DNA of 64,000 nucleotides, from positions 11,942,037 to 12,006,036 of the forward strand of contig BSYO01000004.1 of assembly GCA_033239525.1 (NCBI GenBank), written 5' to 3'. Below are positions 46,565-57,959 of this stretch, in pieces (within the stretch, counting starts at the first letter, position 1; each line of letters opens with the position of its first letter). The position numbers were made by a program, and so were the translations under genes. This DNA is from Nepenthes gracilis (taxonomy: Eukaryota > Streptophyta > Magnoliopsida > Caryophyllales > Nepenthaceae). The notes beneath the pieces were generated by a model, which did no database searches, was not told the DNA's origin, and saw nothing but the letters and a program-made list of their open reading frames with translations.

Positions 46565-46762
46565 GGGTTAACATTTATTTATTTCTTTTTTTATTCCAAA
46601 ACCAAACCGATATTCAGGAGATAGCACAAGCACACCTTGAGCACCGGCTTGATAAATCCAAATATCCTCCAAATTTTATAATATACAAATTAATTTTTTA
46701 CTCTTCAATTTATCTAAAATTATAGTTAATATTAAATTTCGAATAAAAATACAGAGATATTA
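46565..46762 (-). mobile_element. Element F LTR stub (copy 2)
   Basis: This is the first 0.2 kb of the F LTR (U3 side). It is nearly identical to 42963-43148 and stops at the H junction. A polypurine-like GTTAGGTGAAGAA lies at 46763-46775. Confidence 0.75.
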
Positions 46763-47551
46763 TTCTTCACCTAACAAAAATTTTGGGTGAAATGTATGCT
46801 TATTAATCTTCCCATTTATCCATCAATGTGGATATTCTTTCAAACTTCAACTTCAATCTTGTCAATAGATTTTTCAATCAAATTTATGCAGATTTGATTA
46901 TCAACAAATAGAAATATTCTTCAAACTCTTCCTCGAAAACCCCTTAACACTTCTTCAACTTGAATATTTCTTGATAGCATAATGACAATGAAAATACTAC
47001 ATTTGATCATTCCCATCCCCACGAAAAAAAAAAATCAATTCGACAACCTTAATTCTAAAGGATCACAATCACTCATTTCAATCATATTCGAAGGATCATT
47101 AATATAAAACATATCTTATCTATTCATCACCTTCATAAATAAGGCCAATCTAAACAATAGTTCTCTAATCTTTTAAAGATTTCAAATATTTTAATGAACC
47201 TCCACTTTAGACAATCATTCGACTTCAAAATTCAAAATTCTTCTCTTTAAGATGCTTCGAAACATCGACCACTCTTCTCGAGCTTCCAATTAATCTTGGG
47301 ACATGGGCATTCCAATTTTGAGGTCAATTTAGCCTGAAATCAAATCAAATGTCTTGAAACCCCAAAATCCTCGGGAATGAGGTTAGGGTTTCGACTTAAA
47401 CCACCACATGCTTCAAATCAAACCAATGAAAAGTCTTCGCTAAACCATCATTAACTACAATTATCAAATGGACCTCAAGGCATGGGTTTCGAAATAAAAT
47501 CTTGAAGGCTTCTTCTAACATTCCCCGTACGGATATAGCTTGCCATAAAAG
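46763..47551 (-). mobile_element. Element F internal, 3' part (copy 2)
   Basis: It aligns with 43149-44054 but carries many 3-30 bp deletions and several replaced blocks (for example 47296-47330 and 47385-47400). No coding was recognised. Confidence 0.65.
47547..47551. repeat. Target-site duplication of solo LTR G' (left)
   Basis: AAAAG here matches AAAAG at 51111-51115. Confidence 0.65.
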
Positions 47552-48544
47552 TTACCCAACAGATTTTTTTGTCTCAAAATACACAAAACATAATTGAAAA
47601 CCTAAAGAAGTGGGTATGAGAACACTTGCCTCTAGGACCCATATACTTTTTCACCTTTATTCTAACACTTGCGAAAGCATTCATATTCATTCCAAAATTT
47701 CATTTCCGGACTAGCCAAAAATGTTTGACCATAGAAGCAAGTCAATAATATTTCTCCAAAATAAACTTTGAGATCTTTAATAATCCGCGCAGCTCTAATC
47801 ACTCAACTCTCTAAAAACCTCGGCCCGTGGGGAAAAAATATAAAACGGCGCGAGGCGCGAAGTACATGTATATGCGCCCGTAAACGGTTATGCCAAAGCG
47901 ATCATATAATCACCGCTGAAGCGTAACGTTTAATCAAGCGGTAAAGATATACTATAACGATATTAAATCTCATGCTTCATAAATCATTACACTATAGCTC
48001 GTAAAATAATAACTATAAACTTTTCTTGATGCATGCGCCAGAACAATACTCTATACTATTCTGTGTCATCTTTTCGTATACGATTCATTATCATCTTTTC
48101 ATCGGATGATACTCTATCATCTTTTTTCGATACATTTTCATCTTTTATTGTGACATATCTAACAATTTTAGACCCTAATCATCCCGGAAGAGGAGAATTA
48201 GTATTGATCATTAACAAGGCTAATCATTCATATATATCCCATCCCGAGGGATATTCACACTGTGTGCCACCCGAAGGTCTCACATTCCTCCTGGCTTAAC
48301 ACCCTTGAGGACAAGGCGGACCATGAATCTCTCCATGGACAGAGCTATCCTCGATTACCACCGTAAGTTCTAAGGCCTTACCCAAGAACTTACCTAGACT
48401 GTAGTCAGTCTCGGGTCCTAAAATAACAATAACGGAAATCATCTCTTTATCAAAAATCTCATTTTCAAAATCAAACTTTCATGATGTATCTGTCTTTAAG
48501 TATCATGAAAATTTTCTCAATACTTGTACATATTTTCGTAAACA

Positions 48545-49930
48545 ATTATACTTGGGGCCGGTTTCATAAAAAGTCGAAGTTCCTTTTTCTTCAAAATGCC
48601 GGACTTCAGAAAGCTTGGACGGAGTACTCTCTTTTTGGACGGAGTACTTTCAAAAGGACGGAGCTCTTTTTGGACGGAGTGCTTTTTGGACGGAGTGACT
48701 TTTTGGGCGGAGTGCTTTTCAGACGGGTGCTTTTCACTTGGAGTACTTTTAAAAGTCAGAGCTCATAAATTCGGAATGCTTGTTACTGAAGGACGGAGTG
48801 CTCTAAGGCCGGAGTTCATTAAAGCCGGATTTTCATTATCCTCAAGGGACGGAGTCTTTTCACCACCGGACGGAGTGTTTTTCACTAACGGGACGGAGTT
48901 CTTTTTACACAAAGGACGGAGTGCTTTTCATTAACAGGACGGAGTGCTTTTTACTCAAAGGACGAAACTTATTTTCTCAAAGCCGGAGTTCATTTTCAAT
49001 ACAAAGCCGGAGTTCATTTTACAATAAGGGACGGAGCTCATTTTCTTATGCAAAGCCGGAGCTCATTCTTATATTAAGGGAGCCGGTTTCATTTTAAGTA
49101 CCAAGCTGGAGTTCAACACAAAGCCGGAGTGCATTTTCATTTTAAGGCCGAAGTTCTTTTTGACAAAAGCCGGAGTTCAAAAGCCGGAGTTCATTTCCCT
49201 TTAAGGCCATAGTTCAATTTACATTAAGGCCGGAGTTCAATTTACATTAAGGCCGGAGTTCAATTTACATTAAAGTCGGAGTTCATTTCATATCAAGGGA
49301 TGGAGCTCATTTTCTTATGCAAAGCCGGCGCTCATTCTTATATTAAAGCGGAAGTTCATTTGAAGCCAAAGTTCTTTTGGAGTACTTTTTCATTAAACAG
49401 GATGGAATTCATTAAAAGTCGGAGTTCATTTTCAATACAAAGCTGTAGTTTATTTTAGATTGAGGCTGAAGTTCATTTTTCAGTACAAAATCGGAGTTCA
49501 TTTTCCTCAAGGGACGGAGTCCATCTTCTTAATACATGGCCGGAGTTAAAAAGCCGGAGTGCTTTTAGGCGGAGTTCTTTTCGGACGGAGTAATTTTCAC
49601 TCAAAAGGGACGGAGTGCTTAATTCTCAAGGGGACGGAGTTCATTTTCTCGAAGGACGGAGCTCGTTTTCTCAAAGGACGGAGCTCGTTTTCTCAAAGGC
49701 TGGAGTACTTTTCACTCAAAGGACGGAGTACTTTTTAGACGGACTGCTTTTTACTAAAAGGGGACGGAGTTCATTTTCTTGAAGGACGGAGTGCTCAAGA
49801 AGCCGGAGTGCTTAGAAAGTCGAAGTTCATTTTACATTACAAGCCGGACTTCTTTTTACTGAAGGACGGAGTACTTTTTCATTATGGGAAAAATCGAACT
49901 GATTCTTTATCCAGGAAAAACCGAAATTAA
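48545..49930. repeat. GGACGGAGTGCTTTT minisatellite in LTR G'
   Basis: About sixty degenerate units of 18-30 bp alternate between GGACGGAGTGCTTTTTACT and AAGCCGGAGTTCATTTTC types. The array is downstream of TATA on the minus strand. Open frames through it (48481-48934) are repeat artefacts. Confidence 0.88.
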
Positions 49931-50520
49931 TTTTCATTAATGGAAAACTGAACTTCTTTTGAACATGCGGTTAATAAAAATTCTTCTTTACTCAATGATC
50001 AGGATAAATATCATATATACCGTAACATATGCTCATTAAGAATCAGATATACTTGCGATGCAAACATGCATATACTCATATTAAATCATGATCTTAAAAT
50101 GAGGGGATAAACTTGCAATATTCTTAAAGCATGATCTTAAAAACAGTGTCCGAGGTACACTTGCCTGACTGTCGACTCCAACTACCTCAAAGTTCTTCCC
50201 TCCTTCGCTCCTTATTCTTCCTTGGTGCCAGAAACTCCCACTACCCCTCAACTAGGTCCAATATATAAAGAGGAGGGAGCAGGTGGGTAAGTGGAGGTGG
50301 GTTACTTGCTCGGTAATTCTTTTCAGGGTTAGGTAATTCTTTTTAAGGGATAGGTGGAGTAATCAGGTTAGTTTACCTACTCCTTTTTGGTCGCCGCCTA
50401 GTTAAATTCTAACTAAATCCTAAAATTTACTTTTTTCTTTAGTTGTATTAATTTATTCTGGCCAACTGCTCCTTATTTATAGCCAATGCTGCCGGTCGAT
50501 TCTTCCAATCAGATTAATAT

Positions 50521-50663
50521 CTTCAAATCCGGTCAACTCTTCAATTCCGGTCAACTTCTTCAAAATCTGGTCAACCTCTTTAAATCCGGTCAACGTAATT
50601 CCCTCAAATCCAGCCAGCTCCTTCAAATCTGGTCAACATCTCCAATTCGGTCAACTTATTCTT
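50521..50663 (-). promoter_or_regulatory. W-box array in the U3 of LTR G'
   Basis: Six exact GGTCAAC words (minus GTTGACC) occur at about 20-bp spacing within AATCCGGTCAACTCTTC-like units, 250-400 bp upstream of the LTR TATA. The unit closely resembles that of LTR E. Confidence 0.62.
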
Positions 50664-50859
50664 ATTATTCACTCCGTCCATTACCTTCTCATCAACTTCG
50701 GATTTTATTCTCCTTGCACCCATAATTCTACTCCGGCTTTATCAACACACTAGGCCGGACTTGATTTCAGCTTAAGTGAAAGGCCGGACTGCTTTTACAC
50801 TAAGGGAGGATGGACTTCTTTTACGCTAAGAGAAGACGGACTTCTTTTTCCTCACACAA

Positions 50860-50965
50860 AGGCCACTCCAGTCGTTAGGCCACTTCGGCCTCACTTCACA
50901 CAATGCGCTCCGGACTTCAAGGCCACTTCGGCCTCACAAAATCACACTGGACTTCAAGGTCAGGA
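50860..50965. repeat. GGCCACTTCGGCCTCAC direct repeats in the U3 of G'
   Basis: Three related units (GGCCACTCCAG, GGCCACTTCGGCCTCAC twice) lie near the U3 start. LTR E has similar words at 42285-42345. Confidence 0.6.
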
Positions 50966-51110
50966 GACAATTTTTGATTTCAAAATATGCTCTAAAGCTG
51001 GTTTGGATTTTCTTAATACATTTTTCGATTAACCTTCAATTTTTCTCGATCCTTTGATTATTTCGACTCGATGATTGGGACTTTCTATGACTTAGAATCT
51101 GGGTTGTCAC

Positions 51111-53902
51111 AAAAGCTGCGATCTCAGGCTTTATATTTCCCCTGCTTGCTATGACTCGAGATCATATCGCCATCAAATTCTCTCTACTCCACTAGGTGGA
51201 GGGTCTTTGATGTTTTCATCGAACTTGGACAACTCTAACTCAATCATAACTGCAGATATCCTCATTTGCCCCATGAGCTTCCATCCAATCATCTCCCAAA
51301 CTTTCATTCAATCAGCCGAGGCTCTAATGAGATAATTTTCGATAACATACTTTCTCTTGAATGTGCATTTGCACCATAGGCTCGAGGTTGCTGACTCAAT
51401 CACGTCCAATTTTATGGTGGCTCGTCCAAAAGAAAGTTCATCTATGGTCTTCATAAAAATTCTCCCACAAATAGAAGCTCCGTTCAAAATTCAATCCTGC
51501 TAACAAAAAGAGGAAATCCCTCTAACCCAATCTTTATATTGACATCCTCGTTATAGCACCTTCATGCAAAAAATCCTCTAAACTGTGAAGCATCCCCAAC
51601 TTTGCTTTGAAAAAGAACACCCAACTATGCACAATCAAAATATACCTAGATCTTTCTTAGGAGTATCAAACACGCTACCAATCTTTCTGATCCATTAGGA
51701 ATCGACTCTATTCCAAAGACACCAATAACACAACAATCACCAAAAAACTTATAAGACACCACCAATCATAACCAATCAGATCCAAGAAACTCCACAATCT
51801 CGCGACCTTAGTTGGTCATTTTCATTTGCCACTACTTTCACCTTTTTCGGATTACAAATATCACATTAACAAATATATGACCCAAAATAATGCCTTCTCT
51901 AATCATAATTTACACTCATTAAAATCTTCAATTAAATTGGAACATCATTGATAAGGTCATCATGACTAACCTAAACGCGGTCAAAAATTCCAATCAATAA
52001 TATCCATAAAAGACGCTAAAATATTTGATAATCCAAAAGTACCATTAAGATTTCATAATGGCTACACCTTGACCTGAGAGCTGTCATATGCACATCTTCC
52101 CACTTAATTGTCAACCGATGATACCTCGAACATAACTCAATCTTAGAGGAAACCCAAACATCTCGGAATAGATCAAACAAATCTTCAATCATTGAGAGCT
52201 GATATATATATCCAATTCCCCAAATAATCTAATTATAGATCCATCAATCCAACTTTATTCACTAGAGAATATTGAAGTACTCTACGCCAAGACACTTGAC
52301 CGAATGAAACCTTCTCAACGATTTCTACAATTGTTGTTTTCATTTCTTCAATTCAGACAAGATTACCCCATACGGAGCTTTCGAAATAGACGCAGATTGA
52401 AGTACAACATCGAAAATAAATTTAATCCTTGATCCATGAGCGATCCAATTGAATCCTTGGAAAAACATTTTCAATTCGTAGATGACCCAAAATGCTTTCA
52501 ATGGTCACATAATAACTCTCCGATGTGACCATATACGCCAAATGAGCTCACCACCCATCTTCAACAGATGACTTACTCATAATGCTGAAATCAACTCTTA
52601 AGCCTTCTTATTGATCCTTCCTTAGGGCTCTGATGACTCGTAGCCTAAAATACAGAATGGAAAGGTCTTGTCAAACAGCCTTTCACAACTGAAGATTTGG
52701 CTCTAACTTCATGAGTTGTATCTGCAAATGCTTCGTTTGGAACCCTCAATCCCCTATCTGGACATCTGAAGTTTCGGACGCTTGGGATTCGAATGATTCT
52801 TTGACAAATAGCCTATCTGGCTGCAATTTGAAGCAGACTCCACTTTCAACGAAGCAAACTCATCTCACAAACTTCTTCTAGCAACACTTACAGGTTGACC
52901 CTGCAAACTTGAATTTCGAGTAAGAAGACTTTGCTTCATCTAACTCTCCATTAGCTTGTCCTTTGAAGAATAAACAAATTCATCCTTCGAGTTCTGACTC
53001 TAATACTTTGATTACTTCTAAAAATGCTTCTCTCGAAACTGCTCCCATTCGATCAATAGGGCCTGGTCTAGCTCCTCGCCAAGAGCCCAGAGTCAAAATG
53101 ACACCTACTGCTTCCAAATTAAATCTTGAAGTCCTTAGCTGCTATAATGCTTCAACAAATCTTTCTAATTCTTTAATCTTTTCCTGAGCATTGCCTCAGA
53201 GGCCGAATCTCGAGTTCTTCATCCATTGATTCTTCAATGATGAAATATTATGGAGACGATTATCCGCCCAATCGCAGTGATAAATGGGAATGCACACTCC
53301 TTGAGTCTTCCTCTTGACCCAGTCGTATCTTCAAACCTCTATACAATCAGCATCATTGCTGCCAACAAAATCAGACCTATAGTCCTTGTTCTTCTCTTCT
53401 GGCAAACGTTGATTACCATTAACTCTATAGCATCCAATCTTGATGAACCTTCATTCATCTTCACTTCTACTGCTTACCTTCCTACTAGCCAAAAATTTTC
53501 TTCTATTTCGCGAGATTTTAAACCGACCAACTTTATCATCTATCCTTCTGCCGACCAAAATCTCCTTCTACTCTGTGAGATTTCGAACCAACACCATCCA
53601 AATGCCGCTACTTCTTTTCAAAAATTACAAAACCCAACAAAATCTCCACATGTTAATAGAAACTAAACAAAATCCTCCTTTTGCCTCTATATCAATCTGC
53701 TTATTATGTCGCTTGTATGACTCATCAAAATCAAATCATCATCCTTCCAATCTAAACCCAAAACTCTATGACTCAACCTTCTAATTTAAATCCAAACTTT
53801 CACAACTCAAATTTTCTATTATTAACCAAAGGTAATACTTATCATCCCAAATGTTCAGCCAATTATTTATCCAAAATAATCAAAAGTACCTCTCCTTATA
53901 AC
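51111..53902 (-). pseudogene. Element F internal: gag-pol remains, heavily decayed
   Basis: The stretch 51800-52480 aligns on the minus strand, at nucleotide level, with the RT region of element A at 9060-9760. The GTCATCGAT region of the YIDD box corresponds to 51950-51975, and CATAATGGC to a shared RT site near 52055. No open reading frame remains. The 52480-53800 stretch should be protease and gag by position but shows no clear motif; plus-strand open frames there (52963-53187, 53250-53784) are unlikely genes. It is flanked by the F primer site and interrupted by LTR G'. Confidence 0.55.
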
Positions 53903-53918
53903 TTTTTTCTGATACCGC
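53903..53918 (-). other. Primer-binding site of element F
   Basis: The minus strand reads GCGGTATCAGAAAAAA three bases after the LTR end (TGTGACAG). This matches the tRNA-Met type site at GGTATCAGA and marks the LTR at 53922 as the 5' LTR. Confidence 0.75.
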
Positions 53919-53921
53919 TTC

Positions 53922-54611
53922 TGTCACAAACTCAAACCAAGTAAGTTAATTTAAAATAATTAATTATAATTTTTAAAATTTAAAATCTCAATTAAATTTA
54001 ACCAATAATTCTAAGTCCCAAAAATTTGGGTGTGACAAACTAAAAGACAGAGGACCCGACAAATTAAAACTCTTGCAGGACCTCATCGGACAACTGTCCG
54101 GATAATATAAATACGACATACTCTACAATCATCGTAAGGGAGGTAATAATTCTAACTAAAATTATAAATCAGATACATTATAATATCTCAATTGTTCTCA
54201 AAATATATCCATGGGCCAATACTCGGTCAATTCTATAATCCGATCATAACAAATACTAATTTAAACTATAATAGAACCAAAACTCATCAAAATAGACGAA
54301 TGATTGACAGATCATAACCATGCTCCTGCATTGCATAAGAATCTTCTACTTTGAAGGGATAAAATAGGAAAAATGAGCCTAATGCTCAACAAGTATCATA
54401 ATTAAATAAAGAAAGTCCAATAAATTAGAAGGAAGGTCAAACGGATAAAAATCCATTCAAATGACAAGATAAATCAAAATTGCAGATATAACAAATTCAA
54501 TAAAAATTCAAGATCTAGAATTTAAAATTCAATAGTAGTCTCGTACTCAAATAAGATATCCAAATCCAAATAAATGTCCAAATTTTAAAATAGTCCTCGT
54601 CGGGACGTATG

Positions 54612-54642
<31 letters not shown>

Positions 54643-56354
54643 CCCCAGAATAGAGATGATCCGAACAAATTCCAAAGCTGATGTCGATCCGAGTCCAAAT
54701 CCAAGTTCAAGTCTAAGTCTAAATCCAAGGTCCGATCAGCTTGTAATTTGGGATAGAATCCGATAACCAGATGATCCAATAGCTTGTGCAGAAGCCGAAG
54801 TAACACCACGACAGATATTTCAAAGGTCTAGATCAAAACATATAATTAAAATCATTTGTACGAGACATACCAAGCCCAATTATAAGCAAAATCAGTGAAT
54901 CTCAAATCTAAATCTAAAAATCAATATCCAAATCAATGTCAAATACCAATCAATGTAAAAATATAAATTTTGCACCAAATGTGGATTTTGATTATTTAAA
55001 AACTAGTTTGAGGAAGGGTTACACATAATTCGGTAACCTTAGGCCGAAATCCATGTATTGTATATCCATAGATAAGGTTGCTCAATATGTTTTGCCACCC
55101 ATGACTTTGAGTGTATTCTTCAAGCTTGTGAAATATATTAGGACGTTCAAATATATTCTAAGGTTAAATCAAATTATCTAAATGGGAAGGGTCACTACTC
55201 CAAGCCTTTTCTATCGGCGAAAAGGGATTTCCAAATAAATCTCCCCATTGGGAGCTAGCTAGAGTCCAATAATCCAAATCCAAATGTAGTGACCACAACC
55301 CGGCATGTGTATATAAAAATACACACCCAATGCACGTTTCATGTACATTTTTGTTACACATACTGATATAAATATATACCAAATCTAATAAATTTTTTGG
55401 GCTTCCAGAAAAATATAAAACCCTATAAAAATTATAAAACCCATATCAGAACCCTCAAAATCAATCATTGAATTACACATGCATGCCTAGAATAAATAAA
55501 TAAGTGTACAAAATACGTGCATATTAGTAAACATTCTAAACAGTATCCAAAATATATCAGATATTAAATCAGACCAAAAAGGAGATTTACAGATACTTGT
55601 TTGGACCTCATACTTTACAGATCAGAAGAAAGGATATCCTGAAATACCCGAACGGTACCCTTTCTCTCTCCCTTGTATGCGTTGCCTGCGGCTCAACCAC
55701 ACGCTCCTCTACACGGCTTCCGCACTCTGCTGCCGCTGTATCAACACTGCCAGCTGACTTGCCGCCGCGCTGACCTGCCCCCATTGCCACCTCGGACGGC
55801 CACCCGAAAGCCTCCTCCTGCCGCACATCACCATTTCGGCTTCTCTCCTCACGCGCAGCCCTCCAACTGCTGCAAGCGCAAGCCCCTCTCATCGCGTACA
55901 GTTGCCGTCAACACCCAATGCCGGCTCCTCACCACAACTGATAGCCTTCCCGGCATCGAATCTCTGGCCGGCAGCCCATCGTCGCCTCCTCACGGCAGCT
56001 TCTCTCTCTCCTTGCGCAACCTTTGCCGTGTGCGCCATTGCCGACCACCACCGCATGGTCTCCTTCGTGCGTCGCCTCCGTCGATGATCCACCTCCTCCT
56101 CTCCTCTGCCACGCGCTGAGAACAGTGGCGCTAAAAACCCTCTCCTCCCTCGTGCTTTTCCCTCTCCGATGGACACTGTGCGCTGATCTTATCCCTTCTT
56201 CTTCTTTTCTTTTTTTTTGTTTTTTTTATTATATATATTTATATATATATATTATATAGTTATTATTATTATTATTATAATATTATATTTATTTATTTAT
56301 CTTAAATTTTTTTTTATTCTCAAAAACCAAACCGATATTCAGGCGATAACACAC
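53922..56354 (-). mobile_element. Element F, 5' LTR, truncated at its U3 end
   Basis: It aligns with the LTR at 37767-43148 without the E insertion and keeps the single TCTCT site at 55842-55846. The first ~165 bp of U3 are missing: similarity ends near 56354, where Tat-like sequence starts. The GC-rich part (55640-56190) encodes two overlapping minus-strand open frames of 95 and 94 codons, whose role is unknown. Confidence 0.82.
55608..56176 (-). other. GC-rich leader segment with two overlapping open frames
   Basis: On the minus strand one frame runs 56176-55889 and the next starts at 55892, so the stop and start overlap as ATGA. The products are Arg/Ala/Gly-rich and I recognise neither. 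The segment lies in the F LTR and is split by solo LTR E in the other copy. Base composition alone could explain the open frames. Confidence 0.3.
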
Positions 56355-56359
56355 ACTGG

Positions 56360-57720
56360 AGGGACACTCACTGGGGGATCGTACCTCTAACTCGTAGACT
56401 TTAGCATCTAAGAGGATGAACTAGACAAAGAAGTAGCCAGCCAAAGAGACAATTCTGCGGCTTGACGACCTCATGGTCAGAGAGGCCATGAGCGATAAGT
56501 CCTAGACTTGGCTAGATGGCCAGCCGAATCTTAGAGCACGAGATGAAAACTCAAAGCAGTGGAATCCAGGTTGTTCTTGAGATGATAGGAGGCCTGCAAC
56601 CCGAGAAGAAGCCTCATGCAAAACCCTACCAAAGAAGGTTTATAGCCTATAGCCGACCGGTTCAGCATATCTCCTCAAACGCCTCGGAATTGAGGGCCTT
56701 CCTCAATACTAAGAGGATTGCATCCACCTCCCAACTGGAGGAGAGAATAAAAAAGATTGAGCAAAAATTGTTTAGAGGAAGCATAGATAGACACTCGGCT
56801 GACCTGGGTAGATCACCATTCATAATGGAGATTATGATGCAACAGCTCCATCGTAAGTTTAAAACGCTGACCTTGGAGACCTACAATAAAAATCTGATCC
56901 TATGGACCATTTAGATCATTTCTGCACTTTGTTGGGATTCTAGGCCTTAGATGACTCGGCCTTATATTTCTGCTTTCTACTAACCCTCAAAGGAGATACC
57001 CAAATTTGGTTTTATCGGTTGTAACCAAATTCAACGAGAACATTCCAAGAGTTGGCCAAAAAATTCCTATCACAATTCGCATCTAGCCGAAGGGAAGAAA
57101 GCAGCCATGAGACCTTTCCTTCATCTGGAAAGTACCAAACAAGAGTATGAAGTGCTTCTTGATTAGGTTCAATGCTAAATCCCGAAAGATATCGAATATA
57201 ACCAACGAGGTGAAGCTGAACTTCTTCATAGAGACCGTAGAATCGGGTGACTTCTTCAAACACTTGGTCCAAGAAGAGACTAGAACTATTCTTGAAATGC
57301 AGACCATCACTCGGGTGTACATTGCTGCTAAAGAGGCCAACGAAACAAAGAGGTCTGAGCACACAAACTACCATTCGGGTTCGATGAGTGGAAAAAAGAG
57401 GAATGGATACAATTCTATCACCCGAGATCCTAGGAAATAATCAATGATAGAACCGAGTGTTCAAAGAAAATTTAGGCCTCTAAACTTAACTCCATTGAAT
57501 CACATTTGGATGAACATCCTCATGCAAATCTATATGAGAAATTCCTAAAGTCACCCAAGCAGTCTAAAAACCTGAAAGAAGGAGATCAGTTAAAGTACTA
57601 TTTCTACCTTCTATCTCCGGGTCATAGTACTAAGAATTATCAGACTTTACAAAAAGAAATTGAGGCCCTCATTAAGAATGAGTACCTCAATAAGTTCTTG
57701 AGAGACCAAGGGTAAGCCTT
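56360..57720 (+). pseudogene. Tat-like element gag, broken
   Basis: The plus strand encodes a gag-like protein in several frames. A charged N-terminal part is at 56516-56914, ending near the family's PF..EI...P motif. A DHLDHF-like capsid start follows at about 56895, with further capsid text to 57360. Then comes an SPGHSTKNYQTLQKEIEALI block at 57610-57680 that corresponds to the Tat/Ogre zinc-binding segment, with its cysteines lost. Many stops are present. A 62-bp tandem duplication disrupts the 3' end. Confidence 0.7.
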
Positions 57721-57800
57721 TAGGAGAGCAAATAATTTAATGAGTACCTCAATAAGTTCTTGAGAGACCCAGGGTAAGCCTTTAGGAGAGCAAATAACAA
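57677..57800. repeat. 62-bp tandem duplication in the Tat-like gag
   Basis: AATGAGTACCTCAATAAG starts at 57677 and 57739. The units are nearly identical (one C/A change and end differences), so the duplication is younger than most decay here. Confidence 0.92.
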
Positions 57801-57959
57801 TGACTTAAGATAATAGGAGTAGTCGTGTAATTGGGTTGTGGTTAGAGTAGTAAACATGGTTACCACAAGACCACCAGAAATAAAACTCCGGATCACCCAG
57901 AGAAGATGTTCAGTAGTAGGAAGTAGAGGATAGGAGTAAGAAATGATATCATTAGTTTT

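Larger units (their letters stand above)
47552..51110 (-). mobile_element. Solo LTR G', gypsy-type
   Basis: This 3.56-kb LTR on the minus strand begins (T)GTGACAACCCAGATTC at 51110 and has a decayed low end at 47552. AAAAG flanks both sides and no internal region adjoins, so it is a solo LTR inside element F. It has a GGTCAAC array (50521-50663), a TATA region (50258-50270), the leader motif AGGCAAGTGTAC (50157-50168), a GGACGGAG minisatellite (48545-49930), and conserved U5 words near 48330-48430. Confidence 0.85.

Noticed and set aside
48481..48934. Plus-strand open frames of 95 and 112 codons
   Set aside because: They consist of the GGACGGAG repeat of LTR G' and have no independent signal.
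52963..53784. Plus-strand frames of 74-138 codons in element F
   Set aside because: They lie antisense to the expected gag region of F, are Ser/Asn-rich and have no recognisable domain.
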